DNA of 64,000 bases from Kordiimonas lipolytica (GTDB lineage: Bacteria; Pseudomonadota; Alphaproteobacteria; Sphingomonadales; Kordiimonadaceae). The notes below the pieces were generated by a model. It saw only the letters and a program-made list of their open reading frames with translations, did no database searches and was not told the DNA's origin. Shown piece after piece: positions 18,872-27,865 of this stretch. Position numbers and translations under genes: made by a program. The DNA is taken from assembly GCF_001550065.1 (NCBI RefSeq), contig NZ_LRUB01000011.1:269141-333140 (forward strand). Direction: 5' to 3'. How positions within the stretch are numbered: the stretch's first letter is position 1; each line of letters begins with the position of its first letter.

Positions 18872-19399
18872 CTAGCGCAGCAAAGAGAAATAGAGGATGC
18901 CGTCCAACAGGTTGGTCTGTCGGAATCCTACTTTCTCAAGCACTCCGATAGACGGAATAAGATCTGGCAGGGTAGTTGCTGTAACAGCCGTGACAGACGG
19001 ATCCGCAAATGCGTGATCCACAAGAAGGCCGGTCATGCGTGTTGCAAAGCCTCGTCTGCGATAGGGCTCCAGAATGCTATAGCCGATCTCGACCTCACCG
19101 TTCTCATCCGGCTGTTCTTTGAAGCCGCCCAGACCAATCGCGTGACGCTGGCCGCCTTCGTGTAACAGCACATAGTAGAAGCCCCAGTCTGCTGTCTGAG
19201 CGCCCGCGGGGATTAGGTTCAGCGCATGGCGGAAACTGTCGTCGTCGTTAAGGTCCGGCGGCCAGTAGGGTGGGGCTGCATCGACATCGAGAATGTTGAA
19301 CACCGCTGGCGGGTCATTCAGCTCTGCCTGCAGTAGGTTTCTGCTCGCGGGAACCAAGGTTATGGTTCCGTCGGTCGGAGTAGATGGATGTTTGGTCAT
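18872..19399 (-). CDS. GNAT-family N-acetyltransferase
   Basis: 175 residues from the ATG at 19397-19399, which has AGGA 7 bases upstream; a longer frame to 19456 lacks a ribosome site. GNAT signs: VEIGYSILEPYRRRGFATRMTGLLVDHAF (acetyl-CoA pyrophosphate loop RRRGFA) and SIGVLEKVGFRQTN (motif B). Acceptor unknown; the overall look is of the RimJ/RimL-like protein or small-molecule acetyltransferases. Confidence 0.85.
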   Translation of the reverse strand: MTKHPSTPTDGTITLVPASRNLLQAELNDPPAVFNILDVDAAPPYWPPDLNDDDSFRHALNLIPAGAQTADWGFYYVLLHEGGQRHAIGLGGFKEQPDENGEVEIGYSILEPYRRRGFATRMTGLLVDHAFADPSVTAVTATTLPDLIPSIGVLEKVGFRQTNLLDGILYFSLLR

Positions 19400-19571
19400 T
19401 GAAGTATCCTGAAAATGTGCGACTGAGTAGGCAAACACAAAAAAAAACCCGGCCAAGGCGGCTTATGCTTGCATTGCTATTTCAGTGCCTTTCAGGCAGT
19501 CACAGGCGATCCAATTCGCTGATATTGATGACTCAGTATAGCGAAGCTCTGCCGCTAGGCCAATAGCGCCG

Positions 19572-20126
19572 CTAGTGATGATCGTGGCCGCAATGCGGGT
19601 CGCCACATGCGTGACCCTGCTTAAGGTATTTCTGCATTTTTTTCAAAAGCCGGTCCCGTTTCATCTTGGAAAGATGGTCCAGATAGGTACGGCCATCCAG
19701 ATAGTCCATCTCATGCTGGATCACGATGGCAAGAAATCCCTCTGCCGCCAGTTCCTTCCTGGCACCGGCTTGATCCAGGTATGTGAGCTTGATGGCGTTG
19801 GGCCGTGTGATTTCGGCCGAAATACCGGGGAAACTTAAGGAAGCCTCCTCATTGGTTGACATCTCTTCAGACGCCCAGGTGATTTCCGGGTTGATGCACA
19901 CAAGTGGATCACGGTTTCCTTCTGGCTGGATGTCCACGACAATTATGCGGTGCAAGAGTCCAACCATATTGGCCGCGATGCCGATACCGCGATTTTCATA
20001 CATAGCATCAAGCATGTCAGCGGCGAGGGACTTGATTTCATCGGTCACGTCGGCAACGGGTTCTGCCTTTTTGCGAAAAATCGGGTGGGGTGCGGTGACA
20101 ATCTGAAGATGGGCCATTGGTCTCAT
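19572..20126 (-). CDS. Peptide deformylase-like protein lacking metal ligands
   Basis: 184 residues of deformylase fold, but the three active motifs are altered. Motif 1 (normally GxGxAAxQ) reads GIGIAANMVG at 47-56. Motif 2 (EGCLS) reads EASLS at 94-98, so Ser96 replaces the metal-binding Cys. Motif 3 (HExxH) reads HEMDY at 138-142, so the second His is Tyr. I checked these codons in the DNA. Two of three Fe/Zn ligands are gone, so N-formyl-Met hydrolysis is unlikely. The tail (171-184) is rich in His and Cys (H172, C174, H178, C179, H181, H183, H184). A true def is expected elsewhere. Alternative start at 20117 (MAHLQIV). Confidence 0.85.
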   Translation of the reverse strand: MRPMAHLQIVTAPHPIFRKKAEPVADVTDEIKSLAADMLDAMYENRGIGIAANMVGLLHRIIVVDIQPEGNRDPLVCINPEITWASEEMSTNEEASLSFPGISAEITRPNAIKLTYLDQAGARKELAAEGFLAIVIQHEMDYLDGRTYLDHLSKMKRDRLLKKMQKYLKQGHACGDPHCGHDHH

Positions 20127-20304
20127 TCGCTCACTGGTTTTGATAAGGCTTCCAGATACGCCTAAAGCTGGCTTGGTGGAAGAGAAATCTAACTGGCAGC
20201 AATTTGTGGATAGCCTCTTAACATAAAATTTATAAAAACCGCTGACATATGGTGTCTTACAACCTTAAGATATCCAGACATTTGGACGCTGTTGAGAGTA
20301 TATT

Positions 20305-20829
20305 ATGTCTTCTTTTCCGAGAGATATTTCATCTAAAATCCAGCATTCGCTGGCGGAATTTTCTATTGCCGAGGTCAATAGCGGCAATAAAGATCTCCTG
20401 GGCCGGGATGCTAGTTGGCTTTTTGCCTATGCCTACAGGAACGTCTCAATTGGCGGCGTGCCGGTGCGGGCCGACCTCTCGCCCAGTGATATGAAGCATC
20501 TGCTCCCTGACGTGATGATTCTCGAACCTCAGATGGACGGCGACACGCTGACAGACATCAAGGTCCGCCTGACCGGGTCGCGTATGTCGGCCTTCTATGG
20601 CCCCGTTGTTGACGGCAGCCTGAGAACACTCAACAGCGCAACGGCTGTGGATCGGGGCTTCAAGTGTGTTGCAGCTGTCCTTGCGTCCGGACAGCCGGTG
20701 CTGGGGCATTCGGTCAAAATGTCGGCGGACCTACCGTATTTCCAAGTCACGCTGTTGTTCATCCCGCTGCTTGGCGAAAGCGGCTCTATAGATCAGATTT
20801 TGGTGCATTTCTCGGCAGTGCCAGAATAA
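20305..20829 (+). CDS. PAS-domain protein (PAS_5 type)
   Basis: 174 residues, a single PAS-like domain and no output domain. The arrangement (LLGRDASWLFAYAYRNVSIGGVPVRADLSP, then MILEPQMDGDTLTDIKVRLTGSRMSAFYG, then VPLLG-like end) matches the stand-alone PAS_5 proteins common in alphaproteobacteria, thought to be sensory or regulatory. No ligand can be deduced. It is divergent from the deformylase-like gene across 178 bases. Confidence 0.7.
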   Translation: MSSFPRDISSKIQHSLAEFSIAEVNSGNKDLLGRDASWLFAYAYRNVSIGGVPVRADLSPSDMKHLLPDVMILEPQMDGDTLTDIKVRLTGSRMSAFYGPVVDGSLRTLNSATAVDRGFKCVAAVLASGQPVLGHSVKMSADLPYFQVTLLFIPLLGESGSIDQILVHFSAVPE

Positions 20830-20832
20830 CGA

Positions 20833-20852
20833 AAAAATGTGATCACATTTTT
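20833..20852. promoter_or_regulatory. 20-base perfect palindrome before the cupin gene
   Basis: Arms AAAAATGTGA and TCACATTTTT abut with no spacer. A possible -10 (TATACT, 20859-20864) follows, so the palindrome covers the -35 region of a promoter reading into the cupin gene. Looks like an operator for a dimeric regulator. Confidence 0.4.
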
Positions 20853-20914
20853 GTTGCTTATACTCACGCCTTCCAGCACATTGGCGCTCTAATGCCATAT
20901 AGGGAGGATAGCCA

Positions 20915-21277
20915 ATGGCCGGAGTATCGATTGTCTCATTTGATTCTGTCACGCCTGAACGGGAAGAGGGGCTCCCGGACAGCAGTAAATTGATTTCAGG
21001 CACGCCGCTTCAGGTTACGGAAAATGTCTTTGAAGGCGCATCGGGAAAGTTCTTCACAGGATATTGGTCATCAGCTGCCGGAAAGTGGCACGTGAACTAC
21101 GACGGTGAAGAGGAGTTCTGTCACATCCTGGAGGGTGAGATCGAGCTGACTAGCGAAGATGGGGATACCCAGCGTTTCAAGGCTGGGGATAAATTTGTCG
21201 TACCCGCTGGTTTCAAAGGGACCTGGGAAACGATTGAGCCCTGCAAGAAGCTTTATGTCATTGCGCTTGTTGGGTAA
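20915..21277 (+). CDS. Cupin-domain protein (DUF861/cupin_3)
   Basis: 120 residues forming one small beta-barrel: GKWHVNYDGEEEFCHILEGEIELTSEDG followed by FKAGDKFVVPAGFKGTWE matches the cupin_3 group that includes (S)-ureidoglycine aminohydrolase-like proteins, often of unknown function. Good SD (AGGGAGGA) before the ATG. No purine-degradation operon is next to it, so a ureide role is not supported by context. The palindrome at 20833 may control it. Confidence 0.8.
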   Translation: MAGVSIVSFDSVTPEREEGLPDSSKLISGTPLQVTENVFEGASGKFFTGYWSSAAGKWHVNYDGEEEFCHILEGEIELTSEDGDTQRFKAGDKFVVPAGFKGTWETIEPCKKLYVIALVG

Positions 21278-21436
21278 GGCTTTCGCCATCAGATTGAAAT
21301 AGCTCCGCCAGCGATCGATGCCCGCGCTGGCGCTAGCGGCATGATCAACTTGCTATGTTTTTGCGTATAAACATTGTGGCCGGAGCAAGTCGGCTGTGAG
21401 ATAGTGCCTCAGAGTTACATCAAGGGAGATTTCGAG

Positions 21437-21853
21437 ATGAGTTGTCGCCATCTAACCGTATTGCTTGGGCTATTCGTTTCCGTTTGGTCGGCCGACCTGG
21501 CAGGCGCAGACGATAAAGCACAGGCATATATTATCAGCCCAACAGACGGCGCTGTGGTGACAAGCCCTGTTACCGTAGTGTTTGGCTTAAAAGGCATGGG
21601 GGTTGCCCCGGCAGGTACTGACAAAGCAAACACCGGCCACCACCACCTACTTATTGATACGGGGTTGCCGCCACTGGACGAAAATATCCCGGCAGACGAA
21701 AATCATATTCATTTTGGTGGCGGCCAGACAGAGGTAACGATCAACCTGGCACCCGGCAATCATACTCTGCAACTGTTGCTGGGAGATATGAACCATATTC
21801 CTCATAATCCTCCGGTTTTCTCCAGGCGGATAACCATCACGGTGAAAGAATAA
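21437..21853 (+). CDS. Exported DUF4399 protein
   Basis: 138 residues: signal peptide (LTVLLGLFVSVWSADLAGA) and a domain with the DUF4399 hallmarks GMGVAPAG, NTGHHHLLIDT and HIHFGGGQTE...L.PG.HTLQLLLGD. The His-rich loops suggest metal binding, unproven. I chose the ATG at 21437, with GGGAG about 9 bases upstream; a longer frame starts before the signal peptide. Confidence 0.8.
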   Translation: MSCRHLTVLLGLFVSVWSADLAGADDKAQAYIISPTDGAVVTSPVTVVFGLKGMGVAPAGTDKANTGHHHLLIDTGLPPLDENIPADENHIHFGGGQTEVTINLAPGNHTLQLLLGDMNHIPHNPPVFSRRITITVKE

Positions 21854-21861
21854 GGAATAAA

Positions 21862-21892
21862 GAAGGCCAGCAAATGCTGGCCTTCGCTTTTT
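21862..21892 (+). terminator. Terminator after the DUF4399 gene
   Basis: Perfect 10-bp stem GAAGGCCAGC / GCTGGCCTTC with loop AAAT, followed by GCTTTTT. Confidence 0.8.
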
Positions 21893-21905
21893 CTGTTACC
21901 GGCGT

Positions 21906-22475
21906 TCAACTTTCAAACTGCAGCGCTGGTATCTCTTCCCATTGAAGCAAACCTGGCCTTGGATTATGGATGATCCGGTTGATGTCGGAATGCTCCGTCA
22001 GTCTTCTTGCTTTGCGCAGGAGCACATTGGCCTTGCTATTGCTTTTTCCAGCTTGGGAACGGGGCACTTCTGGCCTGATAGGGCGGTACTGCCAGCTCAG
22101 CCGGTAGTTTACCCGCTCGGCCAACAGCTTGGTCTGCATGTTCAGCTTACCGTAGTATTGTTGGAAATCCGCGTTTAAGTGATCCACAAGAACAGAGCGT
22201 TGCCTGCTGTCCGTCATGCCGTCCACAAGGCGCTGGATTTGCACATATTTTTCAGCCGCACAATCGAGCCAAGCGTTGGTCTCAATGATGAAACTTCTGA
22301 CTTCACGGCGCACAGGTTGGTGGATTGAACCGCCGCGCACTTTCGCTGGCGCAGTTGGCACAGCGCCGCACAGGTCCGCAATACTAGGCACTTGATCTAA
22401 TGCTTTTTCAAGCTCTGGCGTGCTATAGTCAGGTGGGACTGCGAAGGTCAATGTTAGTGCCACAAGTATCTTCAT
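21906..22475 (-). CDS. Exported protein of unknown function
   Basis: 189 residues with a hydrophobic N-terminus (MKILVALTLTFAV) and a helical, basic mature part including NAWLDCAAEKYVQIQRLV and a C-terminal PRPGLLQWEEIPAL. I do not recognise the family. The ATG at 22473-22475 has GGGGA 7 bases upstream; the frame opens one TTG earlier. Single gene, convergent with the DUF4399 gene. Confidence 0.6.
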   Translation of the reverse strand: MKILVALTLTFAVPPDYSTPELEKALDQVPSIADLCGAVPTAPAKVRGGSIHQPVRREVRSFIIETNAWLDCAAEKYVQIQRLVDGMTDSRQRSVLVDHLNADFQQYYGKLNMQTKLLAERVNYRLSWQYRPIRPEVPRSQAGKSNSKANVLLRKARRLTEHSDINRIIHNPRPGLLQWEEIPALQFES

Positions 22476-22655
22476 CAAAAAGTCCCCTTCTTACCTTGCA
22501 GGGCCGCGTCAATGGGCGCTCCGGTCACTTCACGTGCAAGTGTAAAACTATTACGAGTTTTTTCAAAAAAAGAAATCCATTGAACAGCAGTAATCTTTTA
22601 AAAGAGAGCTGCTCGCATTAGCATCCAGCCAAGTTTCTTTTTTTGGAGTTTCTCA

Positions 22656-22997
22656 ATGCCGCACTTAATCGTCGAATATAGCCGGGACCTTGAAGATGAA
22701 GCCGGTCCGGACAGCCTGCTCGCGGCAGCTCATGACATCTCAATGGCATCGGGCCTGTTCGACGAGTCGGACATCAAGGTCAGACTTTTTCCGGTCGATC
22801 ACGCCCTTGTGGCTGGAAAACCAGCACCGACGCTGCATATTACCTGCTACTTGCTTTCCGGGCGGGATCAGCCGACCAAGAAAGCCCTGAATGAAGCACT
22901 GATAAATGGGTTTGCGGCACTCGTGCCATCTGCAAAATCCATCAGTGCAAACGCGATTGATATGGACCGAGAATCATACGCCAAGATATCGCGCTAA
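22656..22997 (+). CDS. 5-carboxymethyl-2-hydroxymuconate isomerase-like protein
   Basis: 113 residues of the tautomerase-superfamily CHMI type; Pro directly after Met (MPHLIVEYSRDLE) would be the catalytic N-terminal base. HITCYLLSGRDQPTKKALNEAL fits HpaF-like proteins. No other homoprotocatechuate genes are near, so the substrate is open. TTGGAG precedes the start. A run with the M28 peptidase gene (23-base gap) suggests co-transcription. Confidence 0.82.
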   Translation: MPHLIVEYSRDLEDEAGPDSLLAAAHDISMASGLFDESDIKVRLFPVDHALVAGKPAPTLHITCYLLSGRDQPTKKALNEALINGFAALVPSAKSISANAIDMDRESYAKISR

Positions 22998-23020
22998 AGA
23001 TAAAGAAACCGGAGGGATAT

Positions 23021-24424
23021 ATGAAACGCGCAAAATACGGGATTGCCGCTGGCGCCGCCTTGTTACTTACGGCTACAGCCGGAGCAGAGCATCACGAAGG
23101 CCCACAGGGTGAGGTTCAGCGGCTTCACAAGATGGTGGCCGATGTGTCTGCCGATCGGATCGAAGCAGATATTACGAAGCTGGTCAGCTTTGGGACGCGT
23201 CATACCCTTTCGGACACAACATCTGAAACGCGCGGCATCGGCGCGGCCCGTCGCTGGATCGAAGCCGAATTCAAGCGTATTGCCGAAGGATGCGTCGCTG
23301 ACCTGGAGGTCTATACCATTTCCGATGTGGTCACGGGCGCCCGGATCCCCAACCCGACGGAAGTTGTGAATGTGATCGCCGTGCAAAAAGGCATCCTTGA
23401 TCCAAACCGCGTTGTGATGATGTCCGGCGATATCGACAACCGTGTATCTGACCCGCTTGACGGCACAAGCGATTCCCCCGGCGCTAACGACAATGCCTCC
23501 GGCATGGCCGGCACAATGGAAGCCGCTCGGGTCCTGTGCCAGACCAAATTCCCCGGCACGATCGTCTATGCAGGCCTTTCGGGCGAGGAGCAGGGCCTGT
23601 TTGGCGGTGCAATCCTTGCAAGCCACATCAAGGAAAAGGGCTGGCGCCTGATGGGTGTTCTGAACAATGACATGATCGGCAACATCGAGGGTGTGAATGG
23701 CGTTATCAACAACACAACGGCACGGGTTTTCTCTGAAGGGACACGTGTGACCGAAACGTCAGAAGAAGCCCGCCAGCGTCGCTTCTGGGGCGGAGAGGTG
23801 GATAGTCCAAGCCGTAACATTGCGCGACTGGTTGACCGCCTTGCAGACACCTATATCCCGAACCTGGATGTAATGATGGTCTACCGCCTGGACCGTTTCC
23901 GTCGCGGCGGCCATCACAGGCCATTCAATGAGGCTGGTTGGCCGGGTGTCCGTATCATGGAAACCAATGAAAACTACAATCGCCAGCACCAGGATCTCCG
24001 CACTGAGAATGGCATCCGGTATGGTGATACGCTGGACGGTGTAGACTTTGATTATGCCGCGAAGTTGACGGCCCTGAATGTTGTGACCCTGGCATCCATG
24101 GCTGGTGCACCGCCATTTCCAAGCGATGTGACGCTTGAAGGCGCAGTGTCGCCATCCACGACGATCAAATGGGATGTGCCGGGGGATGAGCGCGAAAGGG
24201 CCAATCTGCGGGGCTTCAAGATTTACTGGCGGCTGACCACTGACGCACAGTGGCGCTGGAGCCATTTCGTGGGTCCAGACGTGCGCTCGCATACACTGGA
24301 AAACATCGTTATCGATAACTATTTCTTCGGTGTTGCATCCGTCGCCAACGACGGCCTTGAAAGCCCAGTGGTGTTCCCAGGCTCTATGGGGGCGTTTGAG
24401 CGGACAGCCGCAGGTGAAGACTGA
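23021..24424 (+). CDS. Exported M28-family zinc metallopeptidase
   Basis: 467 residues: signal peptide (YGIAAGAALLLTATAGA), then a dinuclear-zinc aminopeptidase domain. GANDNASGMAG carries the bridging Asp, LSGEEQGLFGG the catalytic and ligand Glu, LNNDMIGN another Asp, and GHHRPFNEAG the final His. The first ligand motif, normally HxD, reads SGDIDNR, so Asp stands where His is usual. The C-terminal ~100 residues (SPSTTIKWDVPG...LRGFKIYWR) form a fibronectin III-like module. The glycerate kinase gene overlaps its end. Confidence 0.87.
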   Translation: MKRAKYGIAAGAALLLTATAGAEHHEGPQGEVQRLHKMVADVSADRIEADITKLVSFGTRHTLSDTTSETRGIGAARRWIEAEFKRIAEGCVADLEVYTISDVVTGARIPNPTEVVNVIAVQKGILDPNRVVMMSGDIDNRVSDPLDGTSDSPGANDNASGMAGTMEAARVLCQTKFPGTIVYAGLSGEEQGLFGGAILASHIKEKGWRLMGVLNNDMIGNIEGVNGVINNTTARVFSEGTRVTETSEEARQRRFWGGEVDSPSRNIARLVDRLADTYIPNLDVMMVYRLDRFRRGGHHRPFNEAGWPGVRIMETNENYNRQHQDLRTENGIRYGDTLDGVDFDYAAKLTALNVVTLASMAGAPPFPSDVTLEGAVSPSTTIKWDVPGDERERANLRGFKIYWRLTTDAQWRWSHFVGPDVRSHTLENIVIDNYFFGVASVANDGLESPVVFPGSMGAFERTAAGED

Positions 24425-25682
24425 CATAGCAGACGATTGGCAGGCCTTTTGCGCCAGCACTTTTTCGGCTGCCATCAGGCCTGTCTTGCCAAAAAACTGC
24501 CTGCCTCCGTTCCTTCCGGACCCAACGGCCTATCGCGCCGTGAAACTTATTGCCTTGGGCAAAGGCGCCGCGGCCATGGCCCGTACGGTTGAACAATGCT
24601 GGCCAGATGTCGCAATAACCGGCATTGCCGTTTGTCGCGAAGGCTATGGCGTGCAGTGTGACCGTGTAGACGTAATCGAAAGCGCCCATCCCATTCCCGA
24701 TGAGCGCAGTGTTGCCGCGGCTGAGCGTGCACTGAAGGTTGCAGCCGACACCAAGCCCGATGAACTTTTGCTGGTGCTTCTGTCAGGTGGCGGCTCATCT
24801 CTTGCATGCTTGCCATCGGACGGGATAACACTTGAAACAAAGAAACAGCTGATTTCAAGCCTTTTGCGGGCAGGTGCCGATATTTCGGAATTAAACACTG
24901 TGCGCAAGCACCTGTCGGCTATAAAGGGTGGCCGCTTGGCCGCTGCCGCTGTCAACGCTGGTCATATTGTGACGCTCGCGATATCAGATGTCGTCGGCGA
25001 TGATCCTGGCCTGATTGCGTCCGGACCAACCCAGGCGGACACATCCTTATGGCAGGATGCGCAAGAAATCCTGGATCGATACGGCCTGGAGCGGCCACGC
25101 AGCTGGGCGGATGACTGTGCCTTTGTGGAGAGCAATAGAAGCAGCTTTCAAATTGTCGCCAAGGCTGGCGACATGCTTAAGGCGGCAGAGAACTATGCCG
25201 AGGCGTTGGGCTTTGATGTGCGAAATATTGGGAATGATGTAGTTGGAGAGGCAAAGGATGTTGCTGAAAAACATGCCGCAATTGCGCGCTCCCATCTCGA
25301 AAAAAATATGGACAAGCCGATCTTACTTTTGTCCGGCGGGGAGCTAACAGCTACAGTGCGCGGCGCCGGGCAGGGCGGCCCAAACCAGGAGTATGTATTG
25401 GCGTTGGCAGCTGCATTCGGCTCGGATGATGGGCTGTATGCGTTTGCTGCTGACACGGACGGTATGGACGGTGTCGGTGGGGCTGCGGGGGGCATCAGCA
25501 CGCCGCAGAGCCGCAAATTAGCGATTGAAAAGGCTGTGGTACCAGAGGCCATGTTGGCGGAAAATGACAGCCTGCAATATTTCAAAATCCTGGACAGCAG
25601 TTTTACCGTAGAACCAACGATGACTAACGTGAATGACTTCCGTATGATCGCAATTATGCCACAAGGGCTGACAGCGCATTGA
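24414..25682 (+). CDS. Glycerate 2-kinase (GckA/TtuD, MOFRL family)
   Basis: Phosphorylates glycerate in the serine/glyoxylate or tartrate routes, in the cytoplasm. 422 residues from the GTG at 24414, which matches family length; a longer frame would lie inside the peptidase gene. N-terminal DUF4147 domain (ALGKGAAAMAR, LLVLLSGGGSSL, ELNTVRKHLSAIKGGRLA, SDVVGDDPGLIASGPT) and C-terminal MOFRL domain (LLSGGELTATVRGAGQGGPNQEYVLALA, AADTDGMDG). The 11-base overlap with the M28 gene argues for one operon though no joint pathway is evident. Confidence 0.92.
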   Translation: MKTDIADDWQAFCASTFSAAIRPVLPKNCLPPFLPDPTAYRAVKLIALGKGAAAMARTVEQCWPDVAITGIAVCREGYGVQCDRVDVIESAHPIPDERSVAAAERALKVAADTKPDELLLVLLSGGGSSLACLPSDGITLETKKQLISSLLRAGADISELNTVRKHLSAIKGGRLAAAAVNAGHIVTLAISDVVGDDPGLIASGPTQADTSLWQDAQEILDRYGLERPRSWADDCAFVESNRSSFQIVAKAGDMLKAAENYAEALGFDVRNIGNDVVGEAKDVAEKHAAIARSHLEKNMDKPILLLSGGELTATVRGAGQGGPNQEYVLALAAAFGSDDGLYAFAADTDGMDGVGGAAGGISTPQSRKLAIEKAVVPEAMLAENDSLQYFKILDSSFTVEPTMTNVNDFRMIAIMPQGLTAH

Positions 25683-25775
25683 CAAACATGTGAGGTGCGA
25701 ACCCGACGCAGCGTGTTATATGGCGATAGTCTAGAGACCAAACTTTCGGGCCAACGGCTCAAGAAGGGCAGCACT

Positions 25776-27848
25776 GTGAAGCGTTTTTTCCATGGACTGA
25801 TTATCTGTAGTTTGGCGTTGCTGAGCGCAGCGGCCCACGCAAAAGAGCTTGCGCGAGTGGAAGCAAGCCACAGTGACCTGTCAATCGAGAGCGACATGGC
25901 ATCAGTGGCACCAGGGCAACCCTTCTGGTTGGCTGTTACAATCACGCCTCGCAGCGGATGGCACAGCTATTGGAAAAACGCTGGGGACAGTGGGGCAAGA
26001 CCTGTATTTGACTGGCAGCCTGCCGACAATGCCACGGTAGGTGCAGCCATGTTCCCAACCCCGAAACGCCTGCCACTTGGCCATTTGGTAAATTATGGAT
26101 ATGACACGCCCGTCAGCCTGCTCATTCCGGCAACAGCGCCGACATCCGGTGACAGTTTCCACGTGGCGCTCGAAGCTGAATGGCTTATCTGCGAAGTTGA
26201 GTGTGTACCACAGATCGCGGATATCAAACTTGACCTTCCCGTGGGGCCGACCGTTGCAGACAATGATGCATCCGCCATTTTTAAGGCAGCAAGGGCCGCG
26301 CTCCCGGATCCAAGCTTCTGGAGCTCAGACCTGACGGTTTCAAGCTCATCGTCAACTCTGACGGTCTATATGGGGCCTGAAGAGGCCGCAGAAGTGACAG
26401 ACGCGTATTTCTTCCCCGAAAGTGTCGGCATTCTTGATTATGCGGCCCCGCAAACAGTCGATCTGGCCGAAGATGGTCTCATCATACAGGCGCAACGGCC
26501 TTCAGGCGCCCCTGAAATTACGACTGCGGCAGGGGTTTTGATGCTGACAACAGCAGATGGGAGCAAGGCAGCGTATAGCCTGCAGCCGTTGCTCCAAATG
26601 GCTCAGGAAACAGAAGCCCAACAGAGTGCGACCGTGCCTGCACTTCCCCTTTGGGAAGCCGCATTATTCGCCCTTGTGGGTGGATTGATACTGAACCTGA
26701 TGCCGTGCGTATTTCCCATCCTGTCACTGAAAGCATTTGCTTTCGTTTCGGCCAACTATAAAACAGCAGCCAACAGGCAGAAGGAAGGCTGGGCCTATAC
26801 CCTCGGTATCTGGCTGAGCTTCATGATCATAGTAGCCGCGCTGCTGGTATTGAGGGCAGGAGGAACAGCTGTTGGTTGGGGCTTCCAACTACAGGAACCT
26901 GTTTTCGTTGGCCTATTGACGCTTTTGATGCTTGTCGTGGCGCTATCGCTTTCTGGCATGTTCAACATTCAATTCGGCATCGAAGGCGCGGGACAAACGC
27001 TTGCCGCGCGAGAAGGGGTTCGCGGCGCTTTCTTTAAAGGCGTTCTTGCGGCCCTGGTGGCTACGCCTTGTACAGCTCCGTTCATGGCCCCCGCGATTGG
27101 TTTTGCACTGACACAGCCAGTCCTGATCGTCTTGATGGTCTTCAGCTTCCTGGCCCTTGGTTTGGCGCTGCCGTTCCTTGTGCTGTCATACAGTCCTGCT
27201 TTGGCGCGCATCATGCCAAGGCCCGGCCCTTGGATGGAGAAGGTCAAGGAGGGATTGGCATTTCCCATGTATCTGACTGCCGCATGGCTACTCTATGTAT
27301 TCACCCGGGAAGCCGGAGCCGTGGCCATGTTGGTGCTTGTTGCGGCGCTCATAGGCGTTGTTTTCGCTATCTGGATAGGCAAGCAGGCAGCAGGAAGACT
27401 CTCAATTCGCCTCTTGGCCTGGGGCTTTGCAGCCCTGGCACTATACGGAATCGTATCTGAACCCTGGCAGGAGCCGAGCCATTCCCCTGAGGAAGGTTAT
27501 GTTGAAGAGATACCCTATAGCGGTGCTGCGCTTGACACGCTGCTGAAGGAAGGGAAGCCAGTATTCGTCTATTTCACGGCGGATTGGTGTATCACCTGCA
27601 AGGTTAATGAACGGATAGCCATCCTAACTGATGACGCCCAGGCAGCTTTCCGCGAGACAGGGACCGCAGTGATGAAAGGCGACTGGACCAACAGGAACGA
27701 GGAAATCGCCACCGTATTGGCCAGCCATGGCAGGGCGGGCGTGCCGCTGTACCTCTATTATGAGGCTGGAGCTAATCAGCCGTTAGTTTTGCCAGAAATC
27801 CTGGCTCCTAATAGCATAGCGAAGCTCCTCAACGGTAAGACTGACTGA
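25776..27848 (+). CDS. Protein-disulfide reductase, DsbD/ScsB-like
   Basis: Inner-membrane relay that carries electrons from cytoplasmic thioredoxin to periplasmic thiols. 690 residues from the GTG at 25776 (AAGAAGG upstream), which opens a signal peptide (FFHGLIICSLALLSAAAHA). Order: large periplasmic N-domain with a Cys pair (ICEVEC), eight-helix core with NLMPCVFPILSLKAFAF and VATPCTAPFMAPAIGFAL holding the membrane cysteines, and a C-terminal thioredoxin domain with DWCITCKV. The long N-domain is nearer to ScsB than to E. coli DsbD. A redoxin gene follows after 17 bases and is the likely client. Confidence 0.92.
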   Translation: MKRFFHGLIICSLALLSAAAHAKELARVEASHSDLSIESDMASVAPGQPFWLAVTITPRSGWHSYWKNAGDSGARPVFDWQPADNATVGAAMFPTPKRLPLGHLVNYGYDTPVSLLIPATAPTSGDSFHVALEAEWLICEVECVPQIADIKLDLPVGPTVADNDASAIFKAARAALPDPSFWSSDLTVSSSSSTLTVYMGPEEAAEVTDAYFFPESVGILDYAAPQTVDLAEDGLIIQAQRPSGAPEITTAAGVLMLTTADGSKAAYSLQPLLQMAQETEAQQSATVPALPLWEAALFALVGGLILNLMPCVFPILSLKAFAFVSANYKTAANRQKEGWAYTLGIWLSFMIIVAALLVLRAGGTAVGWGFQLQEPVFVGLLTLLMLVVALSLSGMFNIQFGIEGAGQTLAAREGVRGAFFKGVLAALVATPCTAPFMAPAIGFALTQPVLIVLMVFSFLALGLALPFLVLSYSPALARIMPRPGPWMEKVKEGLAFPMYLTAAWLLYVFTREAGAVAMLVLVAALIGVVFAIWIGKQAAGRLSIRLLAWGFAALALYGIVSEPWQEPSHSPEEGYVEEIPYSGAALDTLLKEGKPVFVYFTADWCITCKVNERIAILTDDAQAAFRETGTAVMKGDWTNRNEEIATVLASHGRAGVPLYLYYEAGANQPLVLPEILAPNSIAKLLNGKTD

Positions 27849-27865
27849 CAGTAGGGAGACTGATT

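Noticed and set aside
20833..20852. CRP/FNR site
   Set aside because: The half-sites TGTGA and TCACA abut; CRP needs six bases between them. Kept as an unnamed operator.
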